A DNA stretch of 64,000 nt from the NCBI GenBank assembly GCA_030429345.1, contig JAUIFJ010000002.1, positions 123,074-187,073 of the forward strand. The letters run 5' to 3'. The notes beneath the pieces were generated by a model. The model ran no database searches and was not told the origin of the DNA. It saw only the letters and a program-made list of their open reading frames with translations. Positions 1-9,337 of this stretch are shown one piece after another; position 1 is the first letter of the stretch; every line of letters begins with the position of its first letter. The translations under genes and the position numbers were made by a program. The stretch comes from a bacterium (GTDB lineage: Bacteria > CAIWAD01).

Positions 1-891
1 CTGCAGGCCTCCTTCGGCTTCTACGACGGCCACGTGGTCGAGATGATGGACCTGATGAAGCGCGAGTATACGGAGGGCTACCGCCGCGCCGTGCTCGACG
101 GCAAGGGCGTCAACCTGAGCGGCGTCGGCGGCGAGATCTACCGCAACTACAACTATACCCGCCCCGCGGGCCGCATGGCGGTGCGGGACTGGGTCGGCTA
201 CTATGTGATCAACTACCGCAACCTGGCCTGCCTGCAGGACCCCGCGGTCCGAGAGGCGGCCGTGTCACGGCTGGCCCGCTCGATTCTCGGCGCCATGGAA
301 CGGCCCGTCGACGAGCCGGTCGACTTCCTGCAGGCCCGTCGCTACTATGGCGAGATCTGGCTTTCCAACTGGCATGGCACACGGAACTCCGTGGAAAGCT
401 CCTGCTGCGTATACCAGGCGCCCTTCGCCGACCGGCGCGTGGTACGGGAAGCCCTGGGCTCGACGTCGCGGATCGGCGTGCATGGAGCCTTCGAGGCGGG
501 CATGATCGCGCGGCTGAATCCGGAACTGGCCGCGCTGCCCTCCAACTACGGGTTTCCTTTCACGCGGATTCCGGCGAAACACCGCCTGGGAGCCGCCCTG
601 CGCGCCTGGTTGCCCAATTCGCTCAAGCTTGCCCTGGGACGCCGGAGAATGGCTTCCCTGGCCCCCGACCGGGGACACGCGGACGCACTCTGCAGGCGAC
701 ACCCGGTCCTGGCGCGCTCGCTTCAGCGCATCGAGTCCCTGGGGTTGCCGCTGGACTGGGACCGCCTGCTGGCGGCGCCGGGTTCAAGGATCTTCGCCTT
801 CTCGCTGGGCTACATGCTCGAGCGGCTCGAAGGTTGTGTCACGACATCGACAGCGGGTCCGGAGGACCTGCTGCGGGAGGAGGCCCGATGA
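1..891 (+). CDS. Asparagine synthase-like protein, 5'-truncated by the window edge
   Basis: The frame is open from base 1, so the N-terminus lies outside the window. Near the visible start, LSGVGGEIYRNYNY resembles the ATP-pyrophosphatase loop (SGxGGDE) of class B asparagine synthases. Further on, a segment reading YQAPFADRRVVREAL resembles the family's conserved 'R.PF.D..vv..al' stretch. No glutaminase domain is visible; it could lie upstream. The gene overlaps the next one by ATGA, and an ATP-grasp ligase and two glycosyltransferases follow. A role in amidating or modifying a surface polysaccharide precursor is inferred. The family call is moderate and the substrate is unknown. Confidence 0.5.
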   Translation: MQASFGFYDGHVVEMMDLMKREYTEGYRRAVLDGKGVNLSGVGGEIYRNYNYTRPAGRMAVRDWVGYYVINYRNLACLQDPAVREAAVSRLARSILGAMERPVDEPVDFLQARRYYGEIWLSNWHGTRNSVESSCCVYQAPFADRRVVREALGSTSRIGVHGAFEAGMIARLNPELAALPSNYGFPFTRIPAKHRLGAALRAWLPNSLKLALGRRRMASLAPDRGHADALCRRHPVLARSLQRIESLGLPLDWDRLLAAPGSRIFAFSLGYMLERLEGCVTTSTAGPEDLLREEAR

Positions 892-2036
892 GCTCCCTTG
901 TACGACGCTGGAGCGGCAGCCCGCTGATGCGCGCCCTGACGCCCCGCTGGCTGGTGGCGCTGGCCCGCCGCCGCATGCCCGTGCACCGGATCCAGGAGCA
1001 ACTCTACCTGGAACGCAATCCCCATGTGGGCAAGCCGGAGGAGTGGGGTCGGGAAGGCGGCAGCCGGCACCGCATCGGCATCCTGCGTGACCCGGCCCAG
1101 CACCACCACCAGATCATCAGCGCCTGCCTGGAAATGGACATCAGCTACCGCGTGATCGACCTCTTCGCCGACGACTGGATCGAGCGCGTGCGCCAGGCGG
1201 AGTGCGACGCCTACATGGTCTGGCCGCCGGTGGCGAACACGCTCTGGAAGACTGTCGGCGACGAGCGGATCCGGATGCTTTCCGAAGAGATGGGCGGGTT
1301 CGTATACCCGGACCCGCTTTCGGTCTGGCTCTACGAGAGCAAGCGCCGCAGCCGGGACTGGATGCTGGCCCACGGCGTCGAACACCCGAGGACCTGGGTC
1401 TTCCATTCCGAGCGCGAGGCCCTCGACTTCGTCGCCGGCTGCGAACTGCCGGTGGTCTACAAGACCGACCTGGGCGCCGCGGCGGCCGGCGTGCGCATCC
1501 TGAAGGACCGCAAGACGGCGGCGGCGCTGGTGAAACAGGTCTTCCGCAGCGGGATCATCGTCCCGCGCGGCGACAACCGGGACCGCTTCTGGGGACAGGT
1601 GCTGTTCCAGGAGTACCTGCCGGGCGTGCAGGAATGGCGCATCGTGCGTGTCGGAGAAAACTATTTCTGCCGCTACAAGGTCCCCGGCGCGGACGGCCTG
1701 CACAGCGGCTCGGGAACGATCCGCTGGGAGAAGCCGCCGATCCGTCTGCTGGAGCGGACACGCGAGATCACGGAATTGGGCGGCTTCAGCAGCATGAACG
1801 TGGACTATTTCGAGACCCGGGACGGCCGCTACCTGGTCAACGAGCTGCACGCCGTCTTCGGCAGCAAGCCCCGCGACCGCGAGCTGGGCCAGGAGAACCT
1901 GGGCCGCTGGCTCCGCCAGGGCGAGAACGACTGGCGCTTCGAACCCGGCTACTGGTACTTCAACGCCTGTTCCAACCTGCGCCTGCAGCAGGTGCTGGCG
2001 CACCTGGGAGAAAGGGTCGAGGTCCTGCCGGATTGA
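888..2036 (+). CDS. ATP-grasp family ligase
   Basis: This 382-residue protein has ATP-grasp landmarks: a lysine-bearing strand (VVYKTDLGAAAAGVRI, about residue 190), a hinge segment FQEYLPGVQEWRIVRVG (about 245) and the metal-binding segment YLVNELHAVFG (about 325) with the Asn-Glu pair. ATP-grasp enzymes join a carboxylate to an amine or thiol through an acyl-phosphate. The start ATG sits in an ATGA overlap with the asparagine synthase-like gene, and its stop overlaps the TTG start of the next gene, so these genes are translationally coupled. The neighbours suggest it modifies a sugar or peptide substituent of an exported polysaccharide. The substrate cannot be named. Confidence 0.75.
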   Translation: MSSLVRRWSGSPLMRALTPRWLVALARRRMPVHRIQEQLYLERNPHVGKPEEWGREGGSRHRIGILRDPAQHHHQIISACLEMDISYRVIDLFADDWIERVRQAECDAYMVWPPVANTLWKTVGDERIRMLSEEMGGFVYPDPLSVWLYESKRRSRDWMLAHGVEHPRTWVFHSEREALDFVAGCELPVVYKTDLGAAAAGVRILKDRKTAAALVKQVFRSGIIVPRGDNRDRFWGQVLFQEYLPGVQEWRIVRVGENYFCRYKVPGADGLHSGSGTIRWEKPPIRLLERTREITELGGFSSMNVDYFETRDGRYLVNELHAVFGSKPRDRELGQENLGRWLRQGENDWRFEPGYWYFNACSNLRLQQVLAHLGERVEVLPD

Positions 2037-3280
2037 AGACTTCCGCCGCCATCGCCGACCTGAAACTGCTGGTCCTGACCCACATGTACCCCTCGCGCCT
2101 GGACGAGGGCAACGGGATCTTCATCCATCGCCATGTCCAGGCCCTGAGGCGGGCGGGCGTCGATCTGCGCGTGGTCTCCCCGCAGCCCTGGGCGCCCCGC
2201 GTGCTCTGGTTCCGCGAGAACTGGCGCCAGTACGGCCAACTGCCCCGCCGTGAGACATGGGAAGGTTCCGAAGTGCTGCGGGTGCCCTACCTGCAGCTTC
2301 CCCTGCCCGCCTACCGGCCCTGGGCCGGCGTGGTCATGGCCCGGGCCCTGCGCCCCGTGCTGCGACGCCTGCGCCGCGAGTTCGCCTTCAATGTGATCCA
2401 TTCCCACACGATCACGCCCGACGGCCTGGCGGCACTCGCCATCGGCGGGCGTCACGGCGTGCCCACGGTCAACTCCGTGCGCGGCAGCGACCTGAACGAG
2501 TACCCGCACAACCATCCCCGCCTCATGGATCACACGCTCCGCGTGCTGCGCGGAACGGATCGCATGCTCTGCGTCAGTCGCGCCCTCGCCGGCGTCGCCG
2601 AGGAGCTGACAGGGGGCGATGTGCGGCCCGGCGTCGTATACAACGGAGTCGACCAGCAGGTTTTCCGGCCTGCGGAGGACCGGCTGGCCCTGCGGCGCGA
2701 GGCCGGGCTGCCCGGGGACGGGCGTCTGCTGGCCTTTGTCGGGCGCTGCGAGAAGGACAAGGGCGTCGAGGAGCTGCTGCAGGCCTTCGTCGGCCTGAGG
2801 AAGCGCTTTGCGGACCTGCACCTGGTCTGCCTGGGAGATGGATCCTTCCGCGGGGAACTGCTGTCGCGCGCCGCGGCGGCAGGGCTGGACGGCTGCCTGC
2901 ACGCTCCCGGCCGCGTGGATCACGGACGTGTCGCCGCTGTCGTACGGTCGGCAGATGTCTTTGTCCTGCCCTCCTGGGGCGAGGGAATGCCCAACGTGCT
3001 GCTCGAGGCGATGGCCTGCGGACAAGCCTGCGTGGCGACCCGCGTCGGGGGAATTCCGGAGGTGCTGCGCGACGGCGAGAACGGCCACATGGTGGAGGCG
3101 AAGGATGCCGCGGGCCTGGAGAAGGCCCTGGATCACATGTTCGCCGATCGCGCCTTCGCCGAGGCCTGCGGCGCGAAAGCGCTGGAGACGATCCGCGCGG
3201 GCTTTTCCTGGGAAGCCAACGCCCGTTTCCACCTGGACCTCTACGGGAAGCTGCTGCAGGAGGCGGGAGGAAAGGGATGA
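2033..3280 (+). CDS. GT4-family glycosyltransferase
   Basis: A GT-B fold glycosyltransferase of about 415 residues. The N-terminal half has the acceptor-side signature GNGIFIHRHVQALRRAG and a HSHTITPDGL segment. The C-terminal half has VVYNGVDQQVFRP, FVGRCEKDKGVEEL and the donor-binding E-x7-E motif in GEGMPNVLLEAMACG, followed by GGIPEVLRDGENG. No ATG is available at the N-terminus. The best start is TTG at 2033, which forms a TTGA overlap with the preceding stop, matching the coupling style of this operon. It probably transfers a sugar from a nucleotide-sugar donor during polysaccharide repeat-unit assembly at the inner membrane. Donor and acceptor are unknown. Confidence 0.88.
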   Translation: MKTSAAIADLKLLVLTHMYPSRLDEGNGIFIHRHVQALRRAGVDLRVVSPQPWAPRVLWFRENWRQYGQLPRRETWEGSEVLRVPYLQLPLPAYRPWAGVVMARALRPVLRRLRREFAFNVIHSHTITPDGLAALAIGGRHGVPTVNSVRGSDLNEYPHNHPRLMDHTLRVLRGTDRMLCVSRALAGVAEELTGGDVRPGVVYNGVDQQVFRPAEDRLALRREAGLPGDGRLLAFVGRCEKDKGVEELLQAFVGLRKRFADLHLVCLGDGSFRGELLSRAAAAGLDGCLHAPGRVDHGRVAAVVRSADVFVLPSWGEGMPNVLLEAMACGQACVATRVGGIPEVLRDGENGHMVEAKDAAGLEKALDHMFADRAFAEACGAKALETIRAGFSWEANARFHLDLYGKLLQEAGGKG

Positions 3281-4428
3281 AGGTCTGCGTGCTGACGACC
3301 GGCCACACGCCGGACGATGACCGGGTGTACTACAAACAGCTGCGGAGCCTGCTGGACCTTCCCTGCGAGTTCCACCTTGCGGCGCCGGGCGGCCCGGAGG
3401 CCTTCGCCGGACTGGACGAGCGCGTCCGCCCCCTGCCCCTCGGGCCGGGAGCCGGCCTGGCAGGACGCCTGCGGCTGCTTCCGCGGGCGCTGAAGGCCAT
3501 GCGCGAACTGCGGCCGGATGTGATCCATTTCCACGACTACGAGGCCATCCTGCTCGTGCCCTGGCTGCGCCGGATCCCGGGAGTGCGGCTGGTCTACGAT
3601 TCCCACGAGATGTATCCCGACATGGTCCTGCTCTCGGAGCGCATTCCCCGGCCCCTGCGTCCGCCCGTCGCTTCGGTCGTGCGGAGCATCGAACTGGCCA
3701 TGGCCCGGCGCTGCGCGCATGTGATCACGGCGGACGGTCCCGTCGCCCGCTACCTGGAGAAGAGCGGCACGCCGGCCTCCGTCGTATACAACTATCCCAA
3801 CCTGGAACTGTTCCGCCCGGACCCGGAACGCATCCGCCAGATCCGCTCGGAGCGCGGGGACCGGCCCCTGCTGATCTACCAGGGCAGCATGGGCATCGAC
3901 CGGGGCCTGCTGCAGATGGTCGAGGCGATGAAGGGCCTGAGCCGCAGCCACCCGGCAGCGCGCCTGCTGCTTGTCGGCAACCTGCGTCCCGCCCTGCGTC
4001 AGCGTGTATACGAGGCGGTGGCGCGCCAGGGTCTCGAGGACCATGTGGAATGCACGGGGTGGGTGGATCACAGGGACATCGTCAACTGGGTCGGCGCGGC
4101 GAGCATCGGCCTGATCCCCTTCCTGCCGGTGGAGAAGTACAAGAAGAACATTCCGATCAAGCAGTTCGAGTACATGGCCTGCGGGTTGCCGATCGTCGCC
4201 GCCGACCTGCCGCCGATCCGCCGCTATGTGGGCGAGGCGGAGTGCGGCATTCTCTATCCATCGGGAGACGTGAACGCCCTGGAAGCGGGTATTGCCCGCC
4301 TGCTGGATGACGCGCCGGAACGCGAGCGCATGGCGCGCGCCGGCCGGGCCGCCGTCGAAGGCAAATGGAACTGGTCGGAAATGGAGGAGGTCCTGCGCGG
4401 TGTATACCGCGAGCTGGACTCAGTCTGA
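3277..4428 (+). CDS. GT4-type glycosyltransferase
   Basis: A 383-residue GT-B glycosyltransferase. It begins MKVCVLTTGHTPDDDRVYY and has the DVIHFHDYEA and YDSHEMYPD segments typical of a GT4 subgroup. The C-terminal donor-binding part is KQFEYMACGLPIVAADLPP. The ATG start lies in an ATGA overlap with the previous glycosyltransferase, so the two are coupled. Its 3' end overlaps the opposite-strand capA-like gene by 9 bp (4420-4428), leaving no room for a separate terminator. It likely adds another sugar to the same polysaccharide. Specificity is not predictable here. Confidence 0.85.
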   Translation: MKVCVLTTGHTPDDDRVYYKQLRSLLDLPCEFHLAAPGGPEAFAGLDERVRPLPLGPGAGLAGRLRLLPRALKAMRELRPDVIHFHDYEAILLVPWLRRIPGVRLVYDSHEMYPDMVLLSERIPRPLRPPVASVVRSIELAMARRCAHVITADGPVARYLEKSGTPASVVYNYPNLELFRPDPERIRQIRSERGDRPLLIYQGSMGIDRGLLQMVEAMKGLSRSHPAARLLLVGNLRPALRQRVYEAVARQGLEDHVECTGWVDHRDIVNWVGAASIGLIPFLPVEKYKKNIPIKQFEYMACGLPIVAADLPPIRRYVGEAECGILYPSGDVNALEAGIARLLDDAPERERMARAGRAAVEGKWNWSEMEEVLRGVYRELDSV

Positions 4429-5577
4429 GGATCCCAGGAAGAGTTCCTCGAGCATCTCGCGATGATCCTCGCAGCGCACCAGGTTGCCGTAGAGCATCTG
4501 TCGCTTTGGCGTGAACCAGCGGGTGAACAGCGGCAGGCGTGCATTCAGCCTGTGGAGCAGCCGGTTCTCGCTCAGCAGCTGCATCAACAGGCTTCTGCGC
4601 TTCGCCTCGCAGTGCCGGCGGAAAAGCTGGCGCACCCTGTCTTCCGACAGGATTTCCCTGCCTCGCCGCTCGAAGGCCTGTTGCCAGCTCGCGCCCTCAT
4701 CCGCGGGCATTCGCTGCAGACCCGGACCCTGCCAGGACTGCCGGTAGGGCAGCAGCTCGATCTCCCCCCGACCACCTTCCTTCGGCAAGCGCCATTCCAG
4801 CAGGACGCCGTGGTTCCATTCGCTGAGCTGTCTGCGCCCGATGTCGAAGAGCAGGTTCCCCTGCCCGTAGAGAATGCGTGATACTCCGGCCGCGGTCTCG
4901 ACCTCCTCGAGACAGCCGGCCACGTGGCTGTGCTGGCAGACCACCAGGGCCACGCCGCAGCGGGCCAGCTTGTGGCACAACTCCCTCAGGCGGGGCGTGG
5001 GATAGGGGTAGTTGTTGGGGCCGGCGTGCACGAAGGCGATCGCCTGGTCAACCTTGTCGCACAGCGCGCGGGCGCGGTCGGGAAGCTCCAGGGGCTCGAT
5101 GGGACAGGCGCCGGGACTGTTGCGGCCGGCCAGGCTGAATTCGCTCGCGGCGACAGCGAGCACGCCGATGCGAAGCCCGCCAATGTCGAGGAGCGCCGGC
5201 TCTCGTGCCTGTTGCAGGTCGGAGCCCGCTCCCGTGTGGCGAATGCCCGCGCCGGCCAGCTCCTCCAGCGTGCAGTCGAGGCCGCCAGGGCCGTGATCCA
5301 TGAGGTGGTTGTTGGCCAGGACGGCCAGGTCCATGCCGATGGCGCGCAGGCCGGCAAGGGTCTCCGGGCGTGCGCCGATCACGGGACCGGTCTTCTGCAG
5401 CGGCGCTTCTTCGCGAACCAGCGGGCACTCGAGATTGACCAGGCGGAAATCGGCGTCGGCGAAGCGCTCGGCGAAGGGGCCGAGCAGGGTCGCGCGGTCA
5501 CCTTCCACGAAAGCCTGCTCGTTGACGCCGATGGGACAGACATCCCCGCCGATCAGGAGGCGCAGGGCCTGGCTCAC
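4420..5577 (-). CDS. CapA-family (PgsA-like) metallophosphatase-fold protein
   Basis: A 385-residue protein of the CapA family, members of which act in poly-gamma-glutamate or capsule synthesis. Family landmarks are LLIGGDVCPIG at the start, NLECPLV near residue 47, LANNHLMDHG near 85, and a late FVHAGPNNYPYP / VVCQHSHVAG pair where homologues have HWG.EY and GHHPHV. The start is GTG at 5577, inside a GTGA overlap with the O-antigen ligase stop, so translation is coupled. The frame stays open far upstream, but that part is a shadow of the ligase gene. No signal peptide is seen from this start. It is the last gene of the leftward export operon. Confidence 0.8.
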   Translation of the reverse strand: MSQALRLLIGGDVCPIGVNEQAFVEGDRATLLGPFAERFADADFRLVNLECPLVREEAPLQKTGPVIGARPETLAGLRAIGMDLAVLANNHLMDHGPGGLDCTLEELAGAGIRHTGAGSDLQQAREPALLDIGGLRIGVLAVAASEFSLAGRNSPGACPIEPLELPDRARALCDKVDQAIAFVHAGPNNYPYPTPRLRELCHKLARCGVALVVCQHSHVAGCLEEVETAAGVSRILYGQGNLLFDIGRRQLSEWNHGVLLEWRLPKEGGRGEIELLPYRQSWQGPGLQRMPADEGASWQQAFERRGREILSEDRVRQLFRRHCEAKRRSLLMQLLSENRLLHRLNARLPLFTRWFTPKRQMLYGNLVRCEDHREMLEELFLGSSD

Positions 5578-6890
5578 ACGGGCTCCCGGGAAATGCCGCC
5601 GAGCCGGGGCAGGGACAGGGCGGGCCTGTCGGCCACGGCTTCCTGTTCGCCCGGCTGCTGCGAGAAGAGACCCTGGCGCACCGCGAACTGGATGCCGATC
5701 AGCATCATGTACTTCAGCTTGTCCATGTAGCGCCAGGAGCCGAGCTCCAGTCCGCCGATCAACAGCACGATCAGCAGGAGCAGCACGTAGGTGTCGCTTT
5801 CCCGGCGCCGCTTCCACAGGGCCCAGGCCAGCGTGCCCCAGAGAGCCACGTAGGCCGCGAAGGCCAGCAGGCCGCCTTCGATGTACATGTCGAGGAAGGT
5901 CGAGTGTGTCACGCGGTCCTGGGCGATCCGGTTGGAATACTGGCTGGACAGGGCGCGGAAGGCGCCGACGCCCTGGCCCATGACCGGGTTCTCGCGAATG
6001 ATCTCCAGGCCGACGCGGTAGAACTCCTGCCGCATGATCAGGCCGGTGTCCTGCTCCCGGCTGGTCACCGTCGGGTCGGTCAGCGTGCGCCAGGCGCCGG
6101 TCAGGCGATTGAGGATCGGCGCTTCCGGCAGCAGGAAGGCCGCCGTGCTCAGGGCGAAGAGCACCGTCGCGAGAAAGCCCAGGACGGGAATCTTGTAGCG
6201 CGAGCGTCGCACGAACTGCACCGTGTCCCAGGCAAGGATCACCAGCACGACCAGCAGGCTCTTGCGGGACTGGGAGGCGAAGATCAGGTGCAGGCTGGCG
6301 GAGGCGACGACGATCAGCCAGAGCCGCTGCAGCGGGCCGACCACAGTGTCCTTGAGCGAGCCCATGCGCCAGAGGATGCGCACGCAGCAAAAGGCGTAGA
6401 CGGACCAGATACCCGCCGCGTTGGGATTCTCGAAGAGCGCGATGGCGCGACCGGCCAGGTCGCGCTGCAGGTAGAGGTGGCCCCAGGCATAGATGCCCAC
6501 ATAGCCGATGGTGGCGCAGAGCAGGGCCGTGCGCAGTTTGTGCTGGTCCTGGATATAGCTGTCGAAGAGCAGGAGCAGGGCCAGCAGCAGGGTCGGCTGG
6601 ATCACGCCCTGGACGGCCAGGTCCAGGTAGATCGCCTCGCCGACGAGGATCGGGAGCAGGTGGCCGACGATCGTCAGCGCGAAGAGGACCAGCAGCCGTG
6701 AGACACGCACCTCGATGCGCCCCATGAGGACCTCGAGCGAGAAGAGCATGAACAGCACGGCGAAAATGCCGTTGGCCACCTGGTGGCCAAAGGCCAGAGG
6801 ATTCAGCAGCACCATGAGAATGATGTAGACGGGAAACAGCAGGTCGAGCAGTCCGCGACCGCTCCCGGTGGCCACGGGGGCGGCATTCAT
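5574..6890 (-). CDS. O-antigen ligase/polymerase-like membrane protein (Wzy_C family)
   Basis: A 438-residue polytopic membrane protein with about ten hydrophobic segments. A large periplasmic loop carries the Wzy_C landmark THSTFLDMYIEGGLLAFAAY near residue 330. Family members polymerise glycan repeat units or ligate glycan to an acceptor at the periplasmic face. The ATG start is in an ATGA overlap with the upstream beta-helix lipoprotein, and its stop overlaps the capA-like start. In this context, next to Wza, GumC and nucleotide-sugar genes, it is most likely the polymerase or ligase of the same exopolysaccharide. Polymerase and ligase cannot be separated by sequence inspection. Confidence 0.82.
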   Translation of the reverse strand: MNAAPVATGSGRGLLDLLFPVYIILMVLLNPLAFGHQVANGIFAVLFMLFSLEVLMGRIEVRVSRLLVLFALTIVGHLLPILVGEAIYLDLAVQGVIQPTLLLALLLLFDSYIQDQHKLRTALLCATIGYVGIYAWGHLYLQRDLAGRAIALFENPNAAGIWSVYAFCCVRILWRMGSLKDTVVGPLQRLWLIVVASASLHLIFASQSRKSLLVVLVILAWDTVQFVRRSRYKIPVLGFLATVLFALSTAAFLLPEAPILNRLTGAWRTLTDPTVTSREQDTGLIMRQEFYRVGLEIIRENPVMGQGVGAFRALSSQYSNRIAQDRVTHSTFLDMYIEGGLLAFAAYVALWGTLAWALWKRRRESDTYVLLLLIVLLIGGLELGSWRYMDKLKYMMLIGIQFAVRQGLFSQQPGEQEAVADRPALSLPRLGGISREPV

Positions 6891-7969
6891 TGGCGGGGCC
6901 CGGAGTTGGCGACGGCTTCGAGCAGGACCGGTTCGACACGGATCGTGTCCGAGTTCGCTGTCCAACGGCCGTCTCCGCTGAAGCTAGTGGCCGCCGTCAG
7001 GCTGTCCAGGTTCGTCGTGCCCCACCAGTTGTGCGTGGCGGGCAGGTAGCGGTTCTCACGGTAGCTGTTGGTGGTCGCCAGCTCCACGCGCCGCCCGCCA
7101 GGACCGGGCAGGATGTTGTTCTGCGTGAGGATCACGCGATCCGCGTAGGGGTGCGCGAAGAGCAGCGGGAAGTAGGTCGCGTCGACAAAGTCGTTGTAGC
7201 GCACCACCACGTCCCGGTTGGCCGTGTCCTTGAGGCCGTAGTAGTTGCCCTCGAAGTGGCAGTATTCCAGCACGTAGGAGGTTTCGGTCCCATTGACTGT
7301 CAGCGCCGATCCGGCCTCGCCGGAGTTGCCGTTGTCGCTGAAGCTGCAGTCCAGCAGCGTCGACTGGCAGTCCAGCAGGTAGACGCCGTTGGCGGCGCAT
7401 TCGGAGAAGCTGCTGTTCTGAATCATGACGGGGCCGAACTTGGCATGCAGGCCGTCGGACAAGACCCCCGAGACCTGGCAGCCGTTCAGCACCAGGCTGT
7501 CGAGGCTGACCGCATAGATCCCGTACTGCAGGCAGTCGCTGACATCGACGCCGTTCAGCTTCACCAGGCCGCCGCCGCCCAGGTTCAGGCCGATCTGGGC
7601 GCCCGAGATGCTGAGCTTCGTCAGTTCGGCGCCGCCATCTACCCGGACGAAGCCCCAGTTGCTGTCGCCGGCGGGAAGGAAACGGACCTCGTCGTCGCCT
7701 TCATTGATGTAGACATCCGGCCACTCGAAAACGGCGGCATCCCCCATGCGGAACTCGACTTCGCCGCGAAGGGTCATCGACACGCCCGCGGCGAAACTGA
7801 CCGTCCCGGACACGTTTACGCGGGTGCGGTCTCCGTAGACCAGGTGCTCGCTCTGCTCGCCCTCCAGGCTTGCGCTCGTCCAGCTGTCGTCCTCGTCGTC
7901 GTTGCAGGCGCTGAGACCGAAGGCAAGCACGGCGAGAGACAGGAGGCGAAGAAGGGCGGCGTGAGACAT
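6887..7969 (-). CDS. Right-handed beta-helix lipoprotein
   Basis: A 360-residue protein with a lipoprotein signal: hydrophobic start, then LSAC with Cys22 and an acidic linker (NDDEDD). The rest is a run of short beta-rung repeats with regularly spaced Asn, Asp and Cys (for example LVLNGCQVSGVLSDGLHAKF, then IQNSSFSECAANGVYLLDCQ). This is the look of a parallel beta-helix, as in polysaccharide lyases, epimerases and glycan-binding proteins. Sitting between the chain-length gene and the O-antigen ligase, it may trim, bind or modify the polysaccharide in the periplasm or at the outer membrane. Catalytic residues could not be identified. Confidence 0.72.
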   Translation of the reverse strand: MSHAALLRLLSLAVLAFGLSACNDDEDDSWTSASLEGEQSEHLVYGDRTRVNVSGTVSFAAGVSMTLRGEVEFRMGDAAVFEWPDVYINEGDDEVRFLPAGDSNWGFVRVDGGAELTKLSISGAQIGLNLGGGGLVKLNGVDVSDCLQYGIYAVSLDSLVLNGCQVSGVLSDGLHAKFGPVMIQNSSFSECAANGVYLLDCQSTLLDCSFSDNGNSGEAGSALTVNGTETSYVLEYCHFEGNYYGLKDTANRDVVVRYNDFVDATYFPLLFAHPYADRVILTQNNILPGPGGRRVELATTNSYRENRYLPATHNWWGTTNLDSLTAATSFSGDGRWTANSDTIRVEPVLLEAVANSGPRQ

Positions 7970-7981
7970 GAGAGTTCCCGA

Positions 7982-9325
7982 TTATTTCTTGAGACGCACG
8001 ACGGACAGCGTGGGCAATCCCGTGGTGCGGTAGAGGTCCGTGTCCGTGTTGATGCGCGAATCCATCGCCTGCAGGTAGAAGGGCAGCGAGCCCGCCAGCA
8101 CCAGGGCCAGCACCAGGCTGGCCATGTAGTTGAAGAGGACCTTGGGCTTGACCGGATTGTTCGGCAGCAGGGCCGGCGCGATCTGCTGGATCTGCAGGCG
8201 GTCGGCGCCAATGGAGCGAATGCGGCTTTCTTCCAGCTTCTGGTTGATCACCGTCCGGACGTTCTGCAGATCCTGCAGCTTTTTCTGCAGAATGGACTGC
8301 TGGCTTCCGGCGCGCGACAGTTCCCGTTTGCGGTCACTGCTTTGACGCATCTGGGCCCGGATCAGTTCCCGCTCCGCGTCCAGGGTCTCCAGGTACTGGA
8401 CCTGGGCGTCTACGGAGGCGTCGTACAGGCGTTCCAGTTCCTCTTCGAGCTGCGCAAGATTGTCGTCCAGCATGAGCATTTCCGGATTGTCCGGCGTGAG
8501 CTGGGCGCTGCGGACCAGGCGTTCCTGGTAGCGCGTGTTGAAGGTCTGCAGCATGGCGTTCAACTGGCTGTTCCGTTCCAGCACTTCCGGCTGGATGCGA
8601 GCCGGACTGAAGTCCTGCTGCACGCGGCGCATGGCTTCCAGCCGCGTGAGCTGGGTCGCGTAGTCCAGATCCTTCTGCAGCAGACTGGTTCTCATGCGGC
8701 CGATCTGGTCCAGTTCCTGGTCCTGCTGGGCATCCAGGGAACTGATGTCCCGCACCTCGTTGAAGGAGGTCAATTCCTCTTCCGCCTCGACAATGCGCAG
8801 ATCGATGTTCTCGATCATGTCGGCATAGGTCTCCACCTGGTTGTCGCGGCTGCGGTTGACCTGGCGGAATTCCTCGTAGGCCCGGATCAGGTGATTGACC
8901 ATGTCGCGGGCGAAGGCCGGGCTCGTGTGACGGAATCGCACCTCGATGAAGGTGGTGTTGCGCACGGGCTGGATGCGGAAAGAGGCCATCACGCTGTTGC
9001 GGTCGATGGCCGGGTCGCCCAGTCCGGCCTCTTCCATCATTTCGAGGGCCTTGTCGAGCAAGGTCCAGGACTTGAGTACCTCGATTTCCGTGGCGACGAG
9101 CTGTTCCACGTTGAGGCGGGTGTTGACCTCGCTCTGCGTGAGACGGATGCGCTCGTAGTTCATGGTCAGGTAGATCTTCGAGCTGGCCTCGTAGACCCTG
9201 GGGGAGAGTTTCGTGTATACGATTCCGGCCCCGGCGACCAGGACGAAGACGCCCAGGAAGAGCCACTGGTAGCGGAACAGGGTATACAGCACATCCCTCA
9301 GGGTGCCGCGTGTCTGGTTCTCCAT
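7982..9325 (-). CDS. Polysaccharide chain-length determinant (Wzz/GumC family)
   Basis: A 447-residue polysaccharide co-polymerase. A transmembrane helix lies at about residues 18-40 (WLFLGVFVLVAGAGIVYT) and a second near the C-terminus (about 400-420). Between them is a long periplasmic region predicted coiled coil, rich in Glu, Gln, Arg and Leu. Such proteins set chain length and couple polymerisation to the Wza exporter. The tyrosine kinase-like partner is not fused here but is encoded just upstream (9338-10075). It belongs to the leftward operon, with a 12-bp gap to its upstream neighbour. Confidence 0.88.
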   Translation of the reverse strand: MENQTRGTLRDVLYTLFRYQWLFLGVFVLVAGAGIVYTKLSPRVYEASSKIYLTMNYERIRLTQSEVNTRLNVEQLVATEIEVLKSWTLLDKALEMMEEAGLGDPAIDRNSVMASFRIQPVRNTTFIEVRFRHTSPAFARDMVNHLIRAYEEFRQVNRSRDNQVETYADMIENIDLRIVEAEEELTSFNEVRDISSLDAQQDQELDQIGRMRTSLLQKDLDYATQLTRLEAMRRVQQDFSPARIQPEVLERNSQLNAMLQTFNTRYQERLVRSAQLTPDNPEMLMLDDNLAQLEEELERLYDASVDAQVQYLETLDAERELIRAQMRQSSDRKRELSRAGSQQSILQKKLQDLQNVRTVINQKLEESRIRSIGADRLQIQQIAPALLPNNPVKPKVLFNYMASLVLALVLAGSLPFYLQAMDSRINTDTDLYRTTGLPTLSVVRLKK

Positions 9326-9337
9326 TGCTCTTCCCGT

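Noticed and set aside
4420-6939. An 839-residue fusion protein formed by extending the capA frame upstream
   Set aside because: The upstream part is antisense-free but overlaps the O-antigen ligase in another frame and shows no domain. GTG at 5577 in a GTGA overlap is the natural start.
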